42,294 nucleotides of DNA from Paracoccaceae bacterium (GTDB taxonomy: Bacteria; Pseudomonadota; Alphaproteobacteria; Rhodobacterales; Rhodobacteraceae), in NCBI GenBank assembly GCA_026419405.1, contig JANZZL010000024.1, forward strand, positions 1 through 42,294, given 5' to 3'. The notes below the pieces were generated by a model. The model saw only the letters and a program-made list of their open reading frames with translations. It searched no databases and was not told where the DNA came from. The position numbers and the translations under genes are program-made. Position 1 is the stretch's first letter, and the number at the start of each line of letters is the position of its first letter. Positions 8,180 through 20,009 of the stretch are shown here, piece by piece.

Positions 8180-9268
8180 ATGGCGCTGCCCGTCAGGGAG
8201 CAGGTCAAGTACTGGAGCATCGCCGCCGCGGTGTTCCTCCTCTTCCTCTGGGCGCTCGGCGACGTGATCCTGCCCTTCGTGCTCGGCGGGGCGGTCGCCT
8301 ACTTCCTCGATCCGGTGGCCGACCGGCTGGAGCGCATGGGGCTCTCGCGCGCCGCCGCGACGGCGGTGATCACCCTCTTCGCGGTCCTGCTGTTCGTGCT
8401 CGCGCTGCTGCTCCTCGTGCCCACGCTCGCGCGGCAGACGACGGCGCTGATCGACACCGCGCCGCAGCTCTTCCGCCAGCTCCAGGCCTTCCTCGTCGAG
8501 CGCTTCCCCGACCTCATGGACGAGAACTCGACGCTTCGCTCCTCGCTCGGCGACCTCGGCGAGACGATCCGGCAGCGCGGCGGCGAGTTCGTCAACGCCG
8601 TGCTCGGCACCTTCTCCTCGGTGCTGAACGTGGTCGTCCTCGTCGTCATCGTGCCGGTGGTGGCCTTCTACCTCCTGCTCGACTGGGACCGGATGGTGGC
8701 CGAGATCGACAAGCTCCTGCCGCGCGACCATGCGCCCACCATCCGGCGGCTTGCCTCCGAGATCGACGCCACGCTCGCGGGCTTCGTGCGCGGCCAGGGA
8801 ACGGTCTGCCTGATCCTCGGCACCTACTACGCCGTGGCGCTGATGCTCGTCGGCCTCCAGTTCGGGCTGGTGATCGGCCTCGTCGCGGGGCTGCTGACCT
8901 TCATTCCCTACGTCGGCGCGCTGATCGGGGGGCTGCTCTCGATCGGGCTCGCCCTGTTCCAGTTCTGGGGCGACTGGTGGACGATCGTCCTCGTCGCGGC
9001 GATCTTCCAGATCGGCCAGATGGTCGAGGGCAACGTGCTGACGCCCAAGCTCGTCGGCGGCTCGGTCGGCCTGCATCCGGTGTGGCTGATCTTCGCGCTC
9101 TCCGCCTTCGGCGCCCTCTTCGGCTTCGTCGGCCTGCTCGTGGCGGTGCCGGTCGCGGCCGCGCTCGGCGTGCTCGCGCGCTTCGCGATCCGGCAGTATC
9201 AGGAAAGCCTGCTCTACCGCGGGCTCTCCGGCGGGCCCGGTCCGGGCCAGGACGGCGGGGCGGAGTGA
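8180..9268 (+). CDS. AI-2E family (PerM/TqsA-type) permease
   Basis: A 362-aa polytopic inner-membrane protein. It shows paired N-terminal helices (about 12-45 and 58-82), an amphipathic middle domain and a C-terminal helix bundle from about 205 onward with the family-like [14 protein letters not shown] and [12 protein letters not shown] segments. Members export small molecules or act as Na+/H+ antiporters; the substrate here is unknown. AGGAG lies 9 nt before the ATG. The stop codon overlaps the hdaA start (TGATG), so the two are translationally coupled. Confidence 0.9.
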   Translation: MALPVREQVKYWSIAAAVFLLFLWALGDVILPFVLGGAVAYFLDPVADRLERMGLSRAAATAVITLFAVLLFVLALLLLVPTLARQTTALIDTAPQLFRQLQAFLVERFPDLMDENSTLRSSLGDLGETIRQRGGEFVNAVLGTFSSVLNVVVLVVIVPVVAFYLLLDWDRMVAEIDKLLPRDHAPTIRRLASEIDATLAGFVRGQGTVCLILGTYYAVALMLVGLQFGLVIGLVAGLLTFIPYVGALIGGLLSIGLALFQFWGDWWTIVLVAAIFQIGQMVEGNVLTPKLVGGSVGLHPVWLIFALSAFGALFGFVGLLVAVPVAAALGVLARFAIRQYQESLLYRGLSGGPGPGQDGGAE

Positions 9269-9945
9269 TGGCCGAGCAGCTGGCCTTCCCCCTGCCCCGG
9301 CTCGAGGCGCGGGGCCGCGACGCCTTCTTCGTCGCGCCGGCGAACGCGCTCGCGGTGCGGCAGATCGAGGGCTGGCGCGGCTGGCCCCAGGGCAAGCTGG
9401 TGCTGACCGGGCCCGAGGGCTCGGGCAAGACCCACCTCGCCCATGTCTGGGCCAGGCTCGCCGGGGCACGGGTGGTGCCGGCCGCGGCGCTGCGGCCCGC
9501 CGAGGTCCCCGCCCTCGCCGCCGGGCCGCTCGCGGTCGAGGACGCCGATCGCATCGCCGGGCGGGCGCAGGCCGAGGCGACGCTGTTCCACCTGCACAAC
9601 CTCGCGCTCGCCGGCGGCCAGCCGCTGCTTCTCACCGCGCGCCGTCCGCCGCCGCTCTGGGGCCTGACGCTCGCCGACCTCAGGAGCCGCATCGAGGCGA
9701 CCGCCACGGCGACGCTCGATCCGCCCGACGACGCGCTGCTGGCGGCGGTGCTCGTCAAGCTCTTCGCCGACCGCCAGATCGCGCCGCCGCCGCGGCTCAT
9801 CGACTACTGCCTGCGGCGGATGGAGCGCAGCTTCGCCGCCGCGCGCCGCCTCGTCGCCGGGCTCGACGCCCGCGCGCTGGCCACCGGGCGGCCGATCGGC
9901 ATCGCGCTCGCGGCCGAGGTGCTGGGGGGCGAAGGCGCCGCCTGA
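9268..9945 (+). CDS. hdaA: DnaA-related regulatory inactivator HdaA
   Basis: A 225-aa AAA+ protein that, with the DNA polymerase sliding clamp, promotes ATP hydrolysis by DnaA and so prevents over-initiation of replication. The N-terminal QLAFPLP fits a clamp-binding peptide. Walker A is GPEGSGKTH (about residues 49-57) and the Walker B-like strand is [10 protein letters not shown]. It ends without the DNA-binding domain IV of DnaA. The gene overlaps the upstream permease by one base. It is followed by a 494-bp repetitive spacer and then ppk; an hdaA-ppk-ppx order is familiar in this order of bacteria. Confidence 0.88.
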   Translation: MAEQLAFPLPRLEARGRDAFFVAPANALAVRQIEGWRGWPQGKLVLTGPEGSGKTHLAHVWARLAGARVVPAAALRPAEVPALAAGPLAVEDADRIAGRAQAEATLFHLHNLALAGGQPLLLTARRPPPLWGLTLADLRSRIEATATATLDPPDDALLAAVLVKLFADRQIAPPPRLIDYCLRRMERSFAAARRLVAGLDARALATGRPIGIALAAEVLGGEGAA

Positions 9946-10439
9946 AGCGCCCCGCCCCGTCCGCACCCCCGTCCGCACCCCCGGCCCGCCTCCGGTCCGG
10001 CCCGCCTCCGGTCCGCGCCACCCGGTCCGCCCCGCCCGGTCCGACCCGTGGAGAGCACCCCGCCCGCGGCGCCCGGTCCGCCCCCGGTCCTTGCCACCCG
10101 GTGCCCCCCAAGTCCGACCCTCCCCGGTCCGCCCCCGGTCCGCGCCACCCGGTGCATCCCCCGTCCGCACCCCCGGTCCGCGCCGCTCGGTCCGACCCCC
10201 GGTCGGCTCCGCCCGGTGCTCCCCAATCCGACTATCCCCGGTCCGACCGTCCCCGGTCCGCGCCGCCCTGCCCGCGCCGCCCGGTCCGACCGCCCGGTGC
10301 CCCCCAGTCCGCCCGCGGAGGGCGGCCCGCCCCACCGCCCTCCCTCACCGCCCGCCCCCGCGGCCCGCCCGCGCGGCCGGTCGCCGGTCGCGCAGCGCCC
10401 GCTGGACAGAGGCCCGCGCCCGCGCGATCATCCCTGCCC
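9946..10439. repeat. C-rich nested repeat between hdaA and ppk
   Basis: The spacer holds 12 exact copies of GGTCCG between 9994 and 10288, many 14-16 bp apart (9994, 10010, 10024, 10038; 10175, 10189; 10240, 10255). Four GGTGC-initiated larger units begin at 10100, 10151, 10215 and 10296, each containing [GA]TCCG variants. The plus strand is strongly C-rich, and frames across it are open on both strands but encode only Pro/Arg/Gly-type low complexity. I see no promoter or terminator. The ppk promoter must lie within or near it. Confidence 0.7.
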
Positions 10440-12650
10440 ATGCAGCAGCTCTCTCCCGCACCGCCCCCGGCGGCCGCCTCGCCGGCGGACTTCCTGAACG
10501 CGCCCTACCCCGCCCCGGTGGCGGTGCCCGAGGCCGAGCGCACCGGCCCGAAGCGGTTCTTCAACCGCGAACTCTCCTGGCTCGCCTTCAACTGGCGCGT
10601 GGTGGAGGAGGCGCGCAACCCGCGCGTGCCGCTGCTCGAACGCCTGCGCTTCCTGTCGATCTCGGCCACCAACCTCGACGAGTTCTACACCGTCCGCGTC
10701 GCGGGGCTGCGCGAGCTCGCCCGCGCCGGGAACACCACGCCCTCCGACGACGGGCTGACGCCCGCCCAGCAGCTCGTCCTGATCAACGAGGACGCCCGCC
10801 GCCTGATGGCCGCCCAGCAGTCGGTCTGGAACCGCCTGAAGCGCGAGATGGAGGCCGAGGGCATCCACATCCTGACCCATGCGCGGCTCTCGCAGCGCGA
10901 CCGCCGGATCCTCGGCGAGCACTTCCTCGCCAAGGTGTTCCCGATCCTCTCGCCGCTCGCCATCGACCCGGCGCACCCCTTCCCCTTCATTCCCAACGCC
11001 GGCTTCTGCCTCGCGCTCCAGCTCGAGCGGAAGGCCGACCGCAAGCCGCTCCAGGCGCTGCTGCCGGTGCCCCAGCAGATCGCCCGCTTCCTGCCGCTGC
11101 CGGGCCGCAGCGGGCACCACCGCTTCCTGCCGCTCGAGGAGCTGCTGCTCATGCATCTCGGCTCGCTCTTTCCCGGCTACGAGGCGAAGGGTCACTGCGC
11201 CTTCCGCGTGCTGCGCGACAGCGACATCGAGGTCGAGGACGAGGCCGAGGACCTGGTGCGCGAATTCGAGGTCGCGCTGAAGCGCCGCCGCCGCGGCGAG
11301 GTGATCCGCCTGAAGATCTCGGCCGGCGCGCCCGAGGGCCTGCGCGCGCTGATCATGGACGAGCTCGGCGTCACCGCCGACGAGGTGGTCGAGGTCCGCG
11401 GCCTGCTCGGCATGGCCGACGTCAAGGAACTGGTGCTCGACGACCGCCGCGACCTGCTCTGGCCCTCGTTCACGCCCCGCGTGCCGGAACGGGTGCAGGA
11501 CCACGGCGGCGACATGTTCGCGGCGATCCGCCAGAAGGACATGCTGCTGCACCACCCCTACGAGACCTTCGACATGGTCATCCGCTTCCTCGAGCAGGCG
11601 GCGCGCGACCCCGACGTCCTCGCCATCAAGCAGACGCTCTACCGCACCAGCCGCGACAGCCCGATCGTCGCCGCGCTCTGCGAGGCGGCCGAGGCCGGCA
11701 AGTCGGTGACCGCGCTCGTGGAGCTCAAGGCCCGCTTCGACGAGGCCGCCAACATCCGCCAGTCGCGGCGGCTGGAGCGGGCCGGAGCGCATGTCGTCTA
11801 CGGCTTCATCAACCTCAAGACGCACGCCAAGATCTCGACCGTGGTCCGGCGCGAGGGCGACAACCTCGTCACCTACACCCACTACGGCACCGGCAACTAC
11901 CACCCGATCACCGCGCGGATCTACACCGACCTCAGCCTGTTCACCGCCGACCCCGCGCTCGGTCGCGACGCGACGAGGGTGTTCAACTACCTCTCGGGCT
12001 ATGCCCAGCCCGAGAAGCTCGAATGCATCGCCATCTCGCCGCTCAACCTCAAGGACGAGCTCCTGCGGATGATCGCGGCCGAGGCCGACCACGCCCGCGC
12101 CGGCCGGCCGGCCGAGATCTGGGCCAAGATGAACGCGCTGATCGAGCGCGAGGTGATCGACGCGCTCTATGCCGCAAGCCAGGCCGGCGTGCGCATCAAC
12201 CTCGTCGTGCGCGGCATCTGCGGGCTCCGGCCCGGCATCCGCGGGCTCTCCGAGAACATCCGCGTCAAGTCGATCGTCGGGCGCTTCCTCGAGCACTCGC
12301 GCATCGTCTGCTTCGGCAACGGACAGGGCCTGCCCTCGCGGCGGGCGCGGGTGTTCATCTCCTCGGCCGACTGGATGGGGCGGAACCTGCACCGCCGGGT
12401 GGAAACCCTCGTCGAGATCAAGAACGACACCGTGAAGGCCCAGATCGTCAGCCAGATCATGGCCGCCAACCTCGCCGACGAGGCGCAGACCTGGGTGCTC
12501 CGCCCCGACGGGGCCTACATCCGCCACCCCTTCCCGGCCGACCGTCAGCCCTTCTCCTGCCACCGCTTCTTCATGGAGAACCCCTCGCTCTCGGGCCGCG
12601 GCTCGGCGGGCGCCAAGGACGTGCCCCGGCTCGCGCACAGCCGCGACTGA
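10440..12650 (+). CDS. ppk: Polyphosphate kinase 1
   Basis: A 736-aa membrane-associated enzyme that polymerises the gamma-phosphate of ATP into polyphosphate. After a Pro/Ala-rich leader it shows the N-domain signature [20 protein letters not shown] (about residues 38-57) and [15 protein letters not shown]. The catalytic HYGTGNYHP region (about residues 481-489) carries the phospho-acceptor His, with a second D-type domain following ([11 protein letters not shown]). The start at 10440 has no obvious Shine-Dalgarno sequence. ppx follows 67 bp later on the same strand, so synthesis and degradation of polyphosphate are encoded together. Confidence 0.96.
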   Translation: MQQLSPAPPPAAASPADFLNAPYPAPVAVPEAERTGPKRFFNRELSWLAFNWRVVEEARNPRVPLLERLRFLSISATNLDEFYTVRVAGLRELARAGNTTPSDDGLTPAQQLVLINEDARRLMAAQQSVWNRLKREMEAEGIHILTHARLSQRDRRILGEHFLAKVFPILSPLAIDPAHPFPFIPNAGFCLALQLERKADRKPLQALLPVPQQIARFLPLPGRSGHHRFLPLEELLLMHLGSLFPGYEAKGHCAFRVLRDSDIEVEDEAEDLVREFEVALKRRRRGEVIRLKISAGAPEGLRALIMDELGVTADEVVEVRGLLGMADVKELVLDDRRDLLWPSFTPRVPERVQDHGGDMFAAIRQKDMLLHHPYETFDMVIRFLEQAARDPDVLAIKQTLYRTSRDSPIVAALCEAAEAGKSVTALVELKARFDEAANIRQSRRLERAGAHVVYGFINLKTHAKISTVVRREGDNLVTYTHYGTGNYHPITARIYTDLSLFTADPALGRDATRVFNYLSGYAQPEKLECIAISPLNLKDELLRMIAAEADHARAGRPAEIWAKMNALIEREVIDALYAASQAGVRINLVVRGICGLRPGIRGLSENIRVKSIVGRFLEHSRIVCFGNGQGLPSRRARVFISSADWMGRNLHRRVETLVEIKNDTVKAQIVSQIMAANLADEAQTWVLRPDGAYIRHPFPADRQPFSCHRFFMENPSLSGRGSAGAKDVPRLAHSRD

Positions 12651-12717
12651 GCGCGCCCCGTTGACCGTGCCCCCCGGCGCGGCCAGAGTCCCGCGCGAAC
12701 CGGCGGAGGATTCGCGG

Positions 12718-14274
12718 ATGGACACGGCACCCGACGGAGACTCCGGCAGCAAGTCGCTGTTCGGAAAGCCGATTTTCGAAGATCCCTCGGCCCGTGCCCT
12801 GTCGCGCGTGGGGGTGATCGATGTCGGCTCCAACTCTGTCCGCCTCGTGGTGTTCGACGGCGCGGCGCGCAGCCCGGCCTACTTCTACAACGAGAAGGTC
12901 ATGGCCGCGCTCGGCGCCGGCCTCGGCGAGACCGGGCGGCTCAACCCAGAGGGCCGCCGCCGCGCCATCGCCGCGCTGCGCCGCTTCGCCGCGCTCGCCC
13001 GGGCGATGCGGGTCTCGCCGCTGGTCACGGTGGCCACCGCGGCCGTGCGCGAGGCGCAGGACGGCGAGGAGTTCCGCCGCGAGGCCGAGCGCGCCACCGG
13101 GCTGAAGCTCAAGGTGATCGACGGCGAGGAGGAGGCGCGCCTCTCCGCCCAGGGCGTGCTGCTCGGCTGGCCCGACGCCGAGGGCATCATCTGCGACATC
13201 GGCGGCTCGTCGATGGAACTCGCCGAGGTCTCGGGCGGCAGCGTCGGCCGGCGCGTCACCACGCCGCTCGGCCCGTTCAAGCTCAAGGACCTCAAGGGCG
13301 GCCCGAAGGCGATCCGCGAGCGCGCCGAGAAGGTGCTCGCCGCCGCGGCCCGGCCCTTCGCCCCCGGCCAGCGGCTCTACCTCGTCGGCGGCTCCTGGCG
13401 GGCCTTCGCGCGGATCGACATGGCCCGGCGCGACTACCCGCTGACGGTCCTGCACGAATACCGCATGACGCCCGATCAGGTGCGCGCGACCGTCGCCTTC
13501 ATCGAGCGCGAGACGGTGGAGAGCCTGCGCGCGATGACCGGCATCGGCCAGGAGCGGATGAGCCTCGTGCCGGTCGCCGCCCAGGTCCTTCTGGAACTCG
13601 TCAAGGCACTGAAGCCTGCCGAGATCGACATCTCGGCCTACGGCATCCGCGAGGGCCTGCTCTACGAGCAGATGCCGCGCAAGCTGCGCGAGCGCGACCC
13701 GCTGATCGAGGCCTGCCGCTTTGCCGAGAAGGCCGCGGCGCGCATTCCCGGCTTCGGCAAGAAGCTCTACGCCTTCATCGAGCCGCTGTTCCCCGAGGCC
13801 AGTCCCGCACGGCGGCGGATCATGAAGGCGGCGTGCCTGCTGCACGACGTGAGCTGGCGCGCCCACCCCGACTACCGCCACGAGGTCTGCTTCGACAACG
13901 CCACGCGCGCCAACCTCGGCGGCCTCAACCACGCCGAACGGGTGTTCCTCGGGCTCGCGCTGCTGCACCGCTACAAGAACAGCCGGGCGGGAACCCGGTT
14001 CGAGCCCCTGTTCCAGCTCCTCTCCGACGAGGAGATCCGCGCCGCCGAGGCGCTCGGCAAGGCGATGCGCTTCGGCGCGATGTTCTCGGCCGAGGCGCTC
14101 GACGAGGCGGCGGAATTCGTCTACGACCCCGCCGCGCGGCGGCTGGAACTCAGGCTCCACCCCGACGCCGAGGCGCTCTATGGCGAGGTCGCGGCGGCGC
14201 GCTTCGAGTCGCTCTGCAAGGCGCTCGGCGTCGAGGTCCCGGTCGTCACCGTGGGCGGCAAGCGCGCCGCCTGA
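12718..14274 (+). CDS. ppx: Exopolyphosphatase / guanosine pentaphosphatase (Ppx/GppA)
   Basis: A 518-aa cytosolic phosphatase that shortens polyphosphate from its ends and may also act on pppGpp. The actin-like ATPase fold shows phosphate-1 (GVIDVGSNSVRLVVFDG, about residues 36-52) and phosphate-2 (ICDIGGSSMELAEV). A C-terminal HD-like helical domain (LLHDVSWRAHPDYRHE) follows. GGAGGA at 12705-12710 lies 7 nt before the ATG, which fixes the start. It forms an operon with ppk. It meets the convergent gene at 14278 with only 3 bp between the stop codons, leaving no room for a separate terminator. Confidence 0.94.
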   Translation: MDTAPDGDSGSKSLFGKPIFEDPSARALSRVGVIDVGSNSVRLVVFDGAARSPAYFYNEKVMAALGAGLGETGRLNPEGRRRAIAALRRFAALARAMRVSPLVTVATAAVREAQDGEEFRREAERATGLKLKVIDGEEEARLSAQGVLLGWPDAEGIICDIGGSSMELAEVSGGSVGRRVTTPLGPFKLKDLKGGPKAIRERAEKVLAAAARPFAPGQRLYLVGGSWRAFARIDMARRDYPLTVLHEYRMTPDQVRATVAFIERETVESLRAMTGIGQERMSLVPVAAQVLLELVKALKPAEIDISAYGIREGLLYEQMPRKLRERDPLIEACRFAEKAAARIPGFGKKLYAFIEPLFPEASPARRRIMKAACLLHDVSWRAHPDYRHEVCFDNATRANLGGLNHAERVFLGLALLHRYKNSRAGTRFEPLFQLLSDEEIRAAEALGKAMRFGAMFSAEALDEAAEFVYDPAARRLELRLHPDAEALYGEVAAARFESLCKALGVEVPVVTVGGKRAA

Positions 14275-14277
14275 GGT

Positions 14278-14661
14278 TCACAGCTCCGTCTCGCCACCCG
14301 GCCCGAACTGCGGCGTGCGCGGTCCCGGCGGCTCGCCCGGCTGGCGGCGGCGGATCAGGATGTCGCCGTTCGGCAGCATCTCGGGCGGGTGGTAGTTGGC
14401 GATGTCGCCCATCAGCCGCGCCAGCTCCCGCAGCATCGGCTCGGCCTCCCCGGCCATCCGGTCGAGGCTGCCCGCCATGTCGCGGAGCGCGGGCTCCATC
14501 TCCTCCAAGAGCCCCTCGAACAGAAGCCGAACCCCCCGCTCGATGAGCGACTTGCCCTCCTCGACGCTCGAGTCGGGCGCGCCGCCCGGCGCGGGGGGCG
14601 TCTCATCGGCGGCGGCAGGGGCGGCCGCCAGCAGGGCAAGGGCAAGGACGGCGCTGCGCAT
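14278..14661 (-). CDS. Small secreted protein of unknown function
   Basis: A 127-aa protein with a clear signal peptide (cleavage after AAAADE, near residue 19). The mature part is an acidic amphipathic helix region (about residues 33-85) rich in Glu, Leu and Met, such as LLFEGLLEEMEPALRDMAGSLDRMAGEAEPMLREL. A Pro/Arg-rich tail with YHPPEMLPNGDILIRRR follows. I recognise it as a type conserved in Rhodobacterales but know no function. It is followed upstream on the same strand by the EEP-family gene, with a 36-bp gap. Confidence 0.75.
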   Translation of the reverse strand: MRSAVLALALLAAAPAAADETPPAPGGAPDSSVEEGKSLIERGVRLLFEGLLEEMEPALRDMAGSLDRMAGEAEPMLRELARLMGDIANYHPPEMLPNGDILIRRRQPGEPPGPRTPQFGPGGETEL

Positions 14662-14697
14662 GGCGCCAATATAGGCGCCCCCGGCGACGATTTGGAG

Positions 14698-15717
14698 TCA
14701 GAGCGCGAGGTCCACCGACACCGGAAAATGGTCCGACGCCGCCAGCAGCGCCTCGCGCAGCGCCGCGTCGCGGTAGATCGCCGGGTCGTCGAACGGGTGC
14801 CAGATCCGCCAGGCCGCACCCTCCGCCAGGTCGGGCGAGACCATCACGTAGTCGAGCAGCGCCGAAAGGTAGCAGTGCTGTTGCGGCATGTAGAAGCGCG
14901 CCGACGCGGGCTGCGCGGCGAGCTTGCCGCTCATCGCCCGGCGCGCGTGGGGGTCGTGCAGCAGCACCTTCCCGCCGCCGTCGAGGCCCATCACGATCTC
15001 CACCCCCGAGCGGCCGAAGAGGTGCTCGAACTCGTCGAGGCCGGGGCCGTCGTTGAAATCGCCGAGCACGACCAGGCTCTCGCCGCGCGCCAGGTGCTCG
15101 TCGATGCGCGCGCGCAGCCAGATGCACTGGGCAAGCTGCTTGCGGCGGTTGGCGATGGCGATGCGCTTGGCCTCGTCGGGGTGGCGCGCGCCGTGCGGCG
15201 CCTTCGACTTCACGTGCACCCCGATCATGCGGAACCGCCGGCCCCCGGCGGTCGTCACGTCCAGCTCGAGCGGCGGCTTCGAGAAGGTGACCACGTCGGG
15301 CGTCGCGTCGATGTCGAGGTCGATGCGGAAGGGGCCGTCGAACCGCGGCGCGCGCCCCTCCCGCTGGGCGTCGCCCTGCGGGTCGTGCCGCGGCGTCAGC
15401 CGGTCGGGGTCGTAGAGCAGCGCGATCTCCTGCTCGGTGTCGTTGCGGAAGCCGATCAGCGCCCGGCGCGCGCGGATGCCCGCGGCGGCCGCGAAGGTCT
15501 CGAGCGCCCTGACCGTGCTGCGGCGGCGGTTGTCGTCGGGCGCCTCGATCACCAGCACGGCATCGGCGTCGAGCGCCCGGAACACCGCCTTCAGCCCCGC
15601 GATCTGCTCGGCGCGGCTCACCTCCTGCCGCGCCGACCAGCCGCTGTCGTCGAGCAGCCGACCGGCATCGTCGAACAGCGCGTTGAACCACTCCACGTTG
15701 TAGGTGGCGATCCGCAT
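14698..15717 (-). CDS. Endonuclease/exonuclease/phosphatase family protein
   Basis: A 339-aa cytosolic metal-dependent phosphoesterase of the EEP (DNase I-like) fold. Expected active-site elements are present: TYNVEWF at the N-terminus, the metal-binding Glu in VLVIEAPDD (about residue 58), GVHVKSK, GDFND (about residues 220-224) and the terminal SDHFPV. The substrate (nucleic acid or phospholipid-type ester) cannot be read from sequence. The start at 15717 lies 6 bp beyond the stop of the co-chaperone gene, so these genes are probably co-transcribed. Confidence 0.85.
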   Translation of the reverse strand: MRIATYNVEWFNALFDDAGRLLDDSGWSARQEVSRAEQIAGLKAVFRALDADAVLVIEAPDDNRRRSTVRALETFAAAAGIRARRALIGFRNDTEQEIALLYDPDRLTPRHDPQGDAQREGRAPRFDGPFRIDLDIDATPDVVTFSKPPLELDVTTAGGRRFRMIGVHVKSKAPHGARHPDEAKRIAIANRRKQLAQCIWLRARIDEHLARGESLVVLGDFNDGPGLDEFEHLFGRSGVEIVMGLDGGGKVLLHDPHARRAMSGKLAAQPASARFYMPQQHCYLSALLDYVMVSPDLAEGAAWRIWHPFDDPAIYRDAALREALLAASDHFPVSVDLAL

Positions 15718-15723
15718 GGCGCG

Positions 15724-16407
15724 CTACAGCGCATGCTCGCGGGCGATCTCCTCCCAGGCGCGGTTGATCGCCGCCATCCGCGCCTCGGCCAGCCTGACCG
15801 CCTCCCGCGGCACGCCCCGCGCCACCAGCCGGTCGGGGTGGTGCTCGCGCACGAGCCGCCGCCAGGCGGCGCGGATCTCGTCGAGATGCGCGCCGCGCTC
15901 CACACCCAGCACGTCGTAGGGGTCGGGGTGCGCGTCGGGCACGTAGCGCGAGCGGATGCCGCGGAATTCGCAGTCCGAAAGCCCGAATATCCGCGCGACC
16001 TCGGCGAGGAAGGCGTCCTCCGCTTCGTGGTAGTGGCCGTCGGCGGTGGCGATGTGGAACAGGCTCTCGACCAGATCGACCAGCGTCTGGTGGCCGTCGT
16101 CGAACATCCGCCGGATGCGCCGGGCATAGACGTCGAAGCCGGTCACGTCCTCGCGGGCCAGGTTGTAGACGCGCGCGGCATTCGCCTCCTCGCCGGGCGG
16201 GATGGTGAACACCTCGCGGAAGGCGCGCACCTCGTTGCGGGTCACGCGCCCGTCGGCCTTGGCCATCTTGGCGCTGAGCGCGATCGCGGCGATGGCGAAG
16301 GCGACCGTCCGTTCCGGCGGGGTGCGCAGCTTCTCGAACACCGCCGCCAGCCCCTCGCCCTTGGCGAGCGCGGCGAGCGCCTCCGAGATGCGGGTCCAGA
16401 CCGACAT
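15724..16407 (-). CDS. DjlA-like TerB plus DnaJ co-chaperone
   Basis: A 227-aa protein with a TerB-like helical domain (about residues 35-150; acidic pairs such as KADGRVTRNEV and TADGHYHEAED). A C-terminal J domain follows (about residues 165-225; PYDVLGVERGAHLDEIRAAWRRLVREHHPDR with the HPD tripeptide). J domains stimulate DnaK ATPase. The N-terminal membrane anchor of E. coli DjlA is not evident. The ATG at 16407 is used because the longer frame adds low-complexity sequence. Confidence 0.88.
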   Translation of the reverse strand: MSVWTRISEALAALAKGEGLAAVFEKLRTPPERTVAFAIAAIALSAKMAKADGRVTRNEVRAFREVFTIPPGEEANAARVYNLAREDVTGFDVYARRIRRMFDDGHQTLVDLVESLFHIATADGHYHEAEDAFLAEVARIFGLSDCEFRGIRSRYVPDAHPDPYDVLGVERGAHLDEIRAAWRRLVREHHPDRLVARGVPREAVRLAEARMAAINRAWEEIAREHAL

Positions 16408-16514
16408 GGGGGCGAGACTAGCGCCTCTGCCGCCCGCTGTCAGCGCGTCATGGTTGCCGCCGCCGCCACGGGCGGGACATGCATGGGCCGGGCATGGGCC
16501 GGGCGCGGATCGGC

Positions 16515-17135
16515 TCAGCCCAGCCGCCGGGTTCCGGCGGGCGTGTCGATCTCGGCGGCAAGCCCCGGCTCCGGCGCCGCCTCGATGGCGATGCGGCTGT
16601 CGGCGATCCGGCCCGCCAGCGCCCGGCGCAGCGCCGCCGCCTCCGGGTGGCGCAGCGTGAGCCGCCGCAGCCGGCAGCCGCGGTCGGCGAGCCGGTCGGT
16701 GGGATGCAGGCCCCCCCGCCAGGCGATCAGCGCGGGGAAGACGCCGTCGAAGGGCAGCCGTCCGTCCGCCGGCACCGCCATGCGCCAGCGGAAGTCGCCG
16801 CGCGCGAGGTCGTGGACCTCGCCCGTTCCCGGTGGCGAGAGCGCCAGCTCCTCCTTGAGGTCTTCGCACCTCGCGACCCAGTTCGTCAGCCTCGGATGGC
16901 CCGAGAAATTGTCCAGATCGAACCACCGCGGCCGTCCGGGCGGATCTGCCGCAGGGTCCACCGCGATCACCTCCAGATAGAGCCCCGGCCCGAGCGACAG
17001 GAGCCGGTTGCGGGTGCCCATGGCGGGGTGCGCGCCGCCGGGTTCGAGCGCAACGCCCAGCGCCGCCTCCACCGCCGCCGCGCCCTCGTCGAGCCCCGCG
17101 GCCGAGACCACCAGATGATCGGGGACGAGGCTCAC
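16515..17135 (-). CDS. VOC-superfamily (glyoxalase-like) protein
   Basis: A 206-aa protein with the Glyoxalase_3-like pattern: PDHLVVSAAGLDEGAAAVEAALGV at the N-terminus, HPAMGTRNRLLSLGPGLYLEVIAVDP at about 37-62 and RPRWFDLD. The start is GTG at 17135, with GGGAGG 10 nt upstream. It lies 88 bp downstream of the methylmalonyl-CoA mutase gene on the same strand. That neighbourhood might suggest methylmalonyl-CoA epimerase, which is also VOC, but the length and motifs do not match that enzyme. The substrate is unknown. Confidence 0.75.
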   Translation of the reverse strand: MSLVPDHLVVSAAGLDEGAAAVEAALGVALEPGGAHPAMGTRNRLLSLGPGLYLEVIAVDPAADPPGRPRWFDLDNFSGHPRLTNWVARCEDLKEELALSPPGTGEVHDLARGDFRWRMAVPADGRLPFDGVFPALIAWRGGLHPTDRLADRGCRLRRLTLRHPEAAALRRALAGRIADSRIAIEAAPEPGLAAEIDTPAGTRRLG

Positions 17136-17223
17136 GCCGCGCGCGCCTCCCGGCGCCGGTGGGGCCGGCGCTCGGGGCGCGCGACGCGGGCGGCGCGGCC
17201 GGCCGGGGCGGCGGCCGGCGCGC

Positions 17224-19362
<2,139 letters not shown>

Positions 19363-19389
19363 CGCGTTGTCCTCCGGTCACGTTCGCCG

Positions 19390-19412
19390 GCGAAGGGCGT
19401 CTTTCCCTTCGC
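19390..19412. promoter_or_regulatory. Inverted repeat in the mcm/DUF4174 divergent region
   Basis: GCGAAGGG-N7-CCCTTCGC is a perfect 8-bp dyad in the 94-bp divergent region. TATATC at 19431 could be part of a -10 for the plus-strand gene. It could be an operator or an RNA hairpin; the regulator is unknown. Confidence 0.4.
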
Positions 19413-19456
19413 TTTGGCCCGGCGCCCGCCTATATCCTCGGCTGGAAGGAGGGCGC

Positions 19457-19999
19457 ATGGCGCGGATTCTCATCGTTGCTCTCGCGGCCGCATGGCCGGC
19501 CGCCGCCGTGGCGGACAGCGCCGCAGCCGCGACCGCGGGCGAGGCGGTCGCCGTCTCCGACATGGCCGGTGCGGCCCCGGCCGGGGCGGCCGAGGCGGCG
19601 GCGCCGGAGCAGGCGGCGCCGCGCGGCACGCCCGAGTTCCCGTATGACGGCAGCGAGGTGGATCTCGCCGACTTCCTCTGGACGCACCGTCCCGTCGTCG
19701 TGTTCGCCGACACACCGGCCGACCCGGCCTTCCAGCGGCAGATGGAACTGCTGCGCGCGCGCCCCGAGGCGCTGGCCGAACGCGATGTCGTGGTGATCGT
19801 CGATACCGACCCCGCGGCGCGCAGCCCGGTGCGCACCGCGCTCCGGCCGCGCGGCTTCATGCTCGCCATCCTCGGCAAGGACGGCCGGGTGGAGCAGCGC
19901 AAGCCCTCGCCCTGGGATGTGCGCGAGATCTCGCGCGCCATCGACCGCACCCCGCTGCGCCGCCAGGAGATCCGCGAGCGCGGCGCCGGCACCCAGTGA
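19457..19999 (+). CDS. DUF4174-type secreted protein
   Basis: A 180-aa protein with a signal peptide (MARILIVALAAAWPAAAVADS). An Ala-rich linker to about residue 58 is followed by a thioredoxin-fold-like domain: WTHRPVVVFADTPADPAFQRQ, ERDVVVIVDTD, PRGFMLAILGKDGRVEQRKPSPWDVREISRAID. This matches the DUF4174 pattern, whose function is unknown. No CxxC is present. GAAGGAGG precedes the ATG. It is the only plus-strand gene inside the mcm-pccA stretch and is divergent from mcm. Confidence 0.75.
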   Translation: MARILIVALAAAWPAAAVADSAAAATAGEAVAVSDMAGAAPAGAAEAAAPEQAAPRGTPEFPYDGSEVDLADFLWTHRPVVVFADTPADPAFQRQMELLRARPEALAERDVVVIVDTDPAARSPVRTALRPRGFMLAILGKDGRVEQRKPSPWDVREISRAIDRTPLRRQEIRERGAGTQ

Positions 20000-20009
20000 C
20001 CCGGCGCGG

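Noticed and set aside
9214-10335. A 373-aa minus-strand frame with repeated Arg-Thr-Gly units, like a repeat protein
   Set aside because: It is antisense to hdaA and to the C-rich repeat spacer. The repetitive peptide is the translation of the GGTCCG repeat, and the same stretch is open in several frames. No signal or ribosome-binding site supports it.
16515-17135. Methylmalonyl-CoA epimerase downstream of mcm
   Set aside because: It is a VOC protein, but at 206 aa it is longer than epimerases and carries Glyoxalase_3-like motifs instead.
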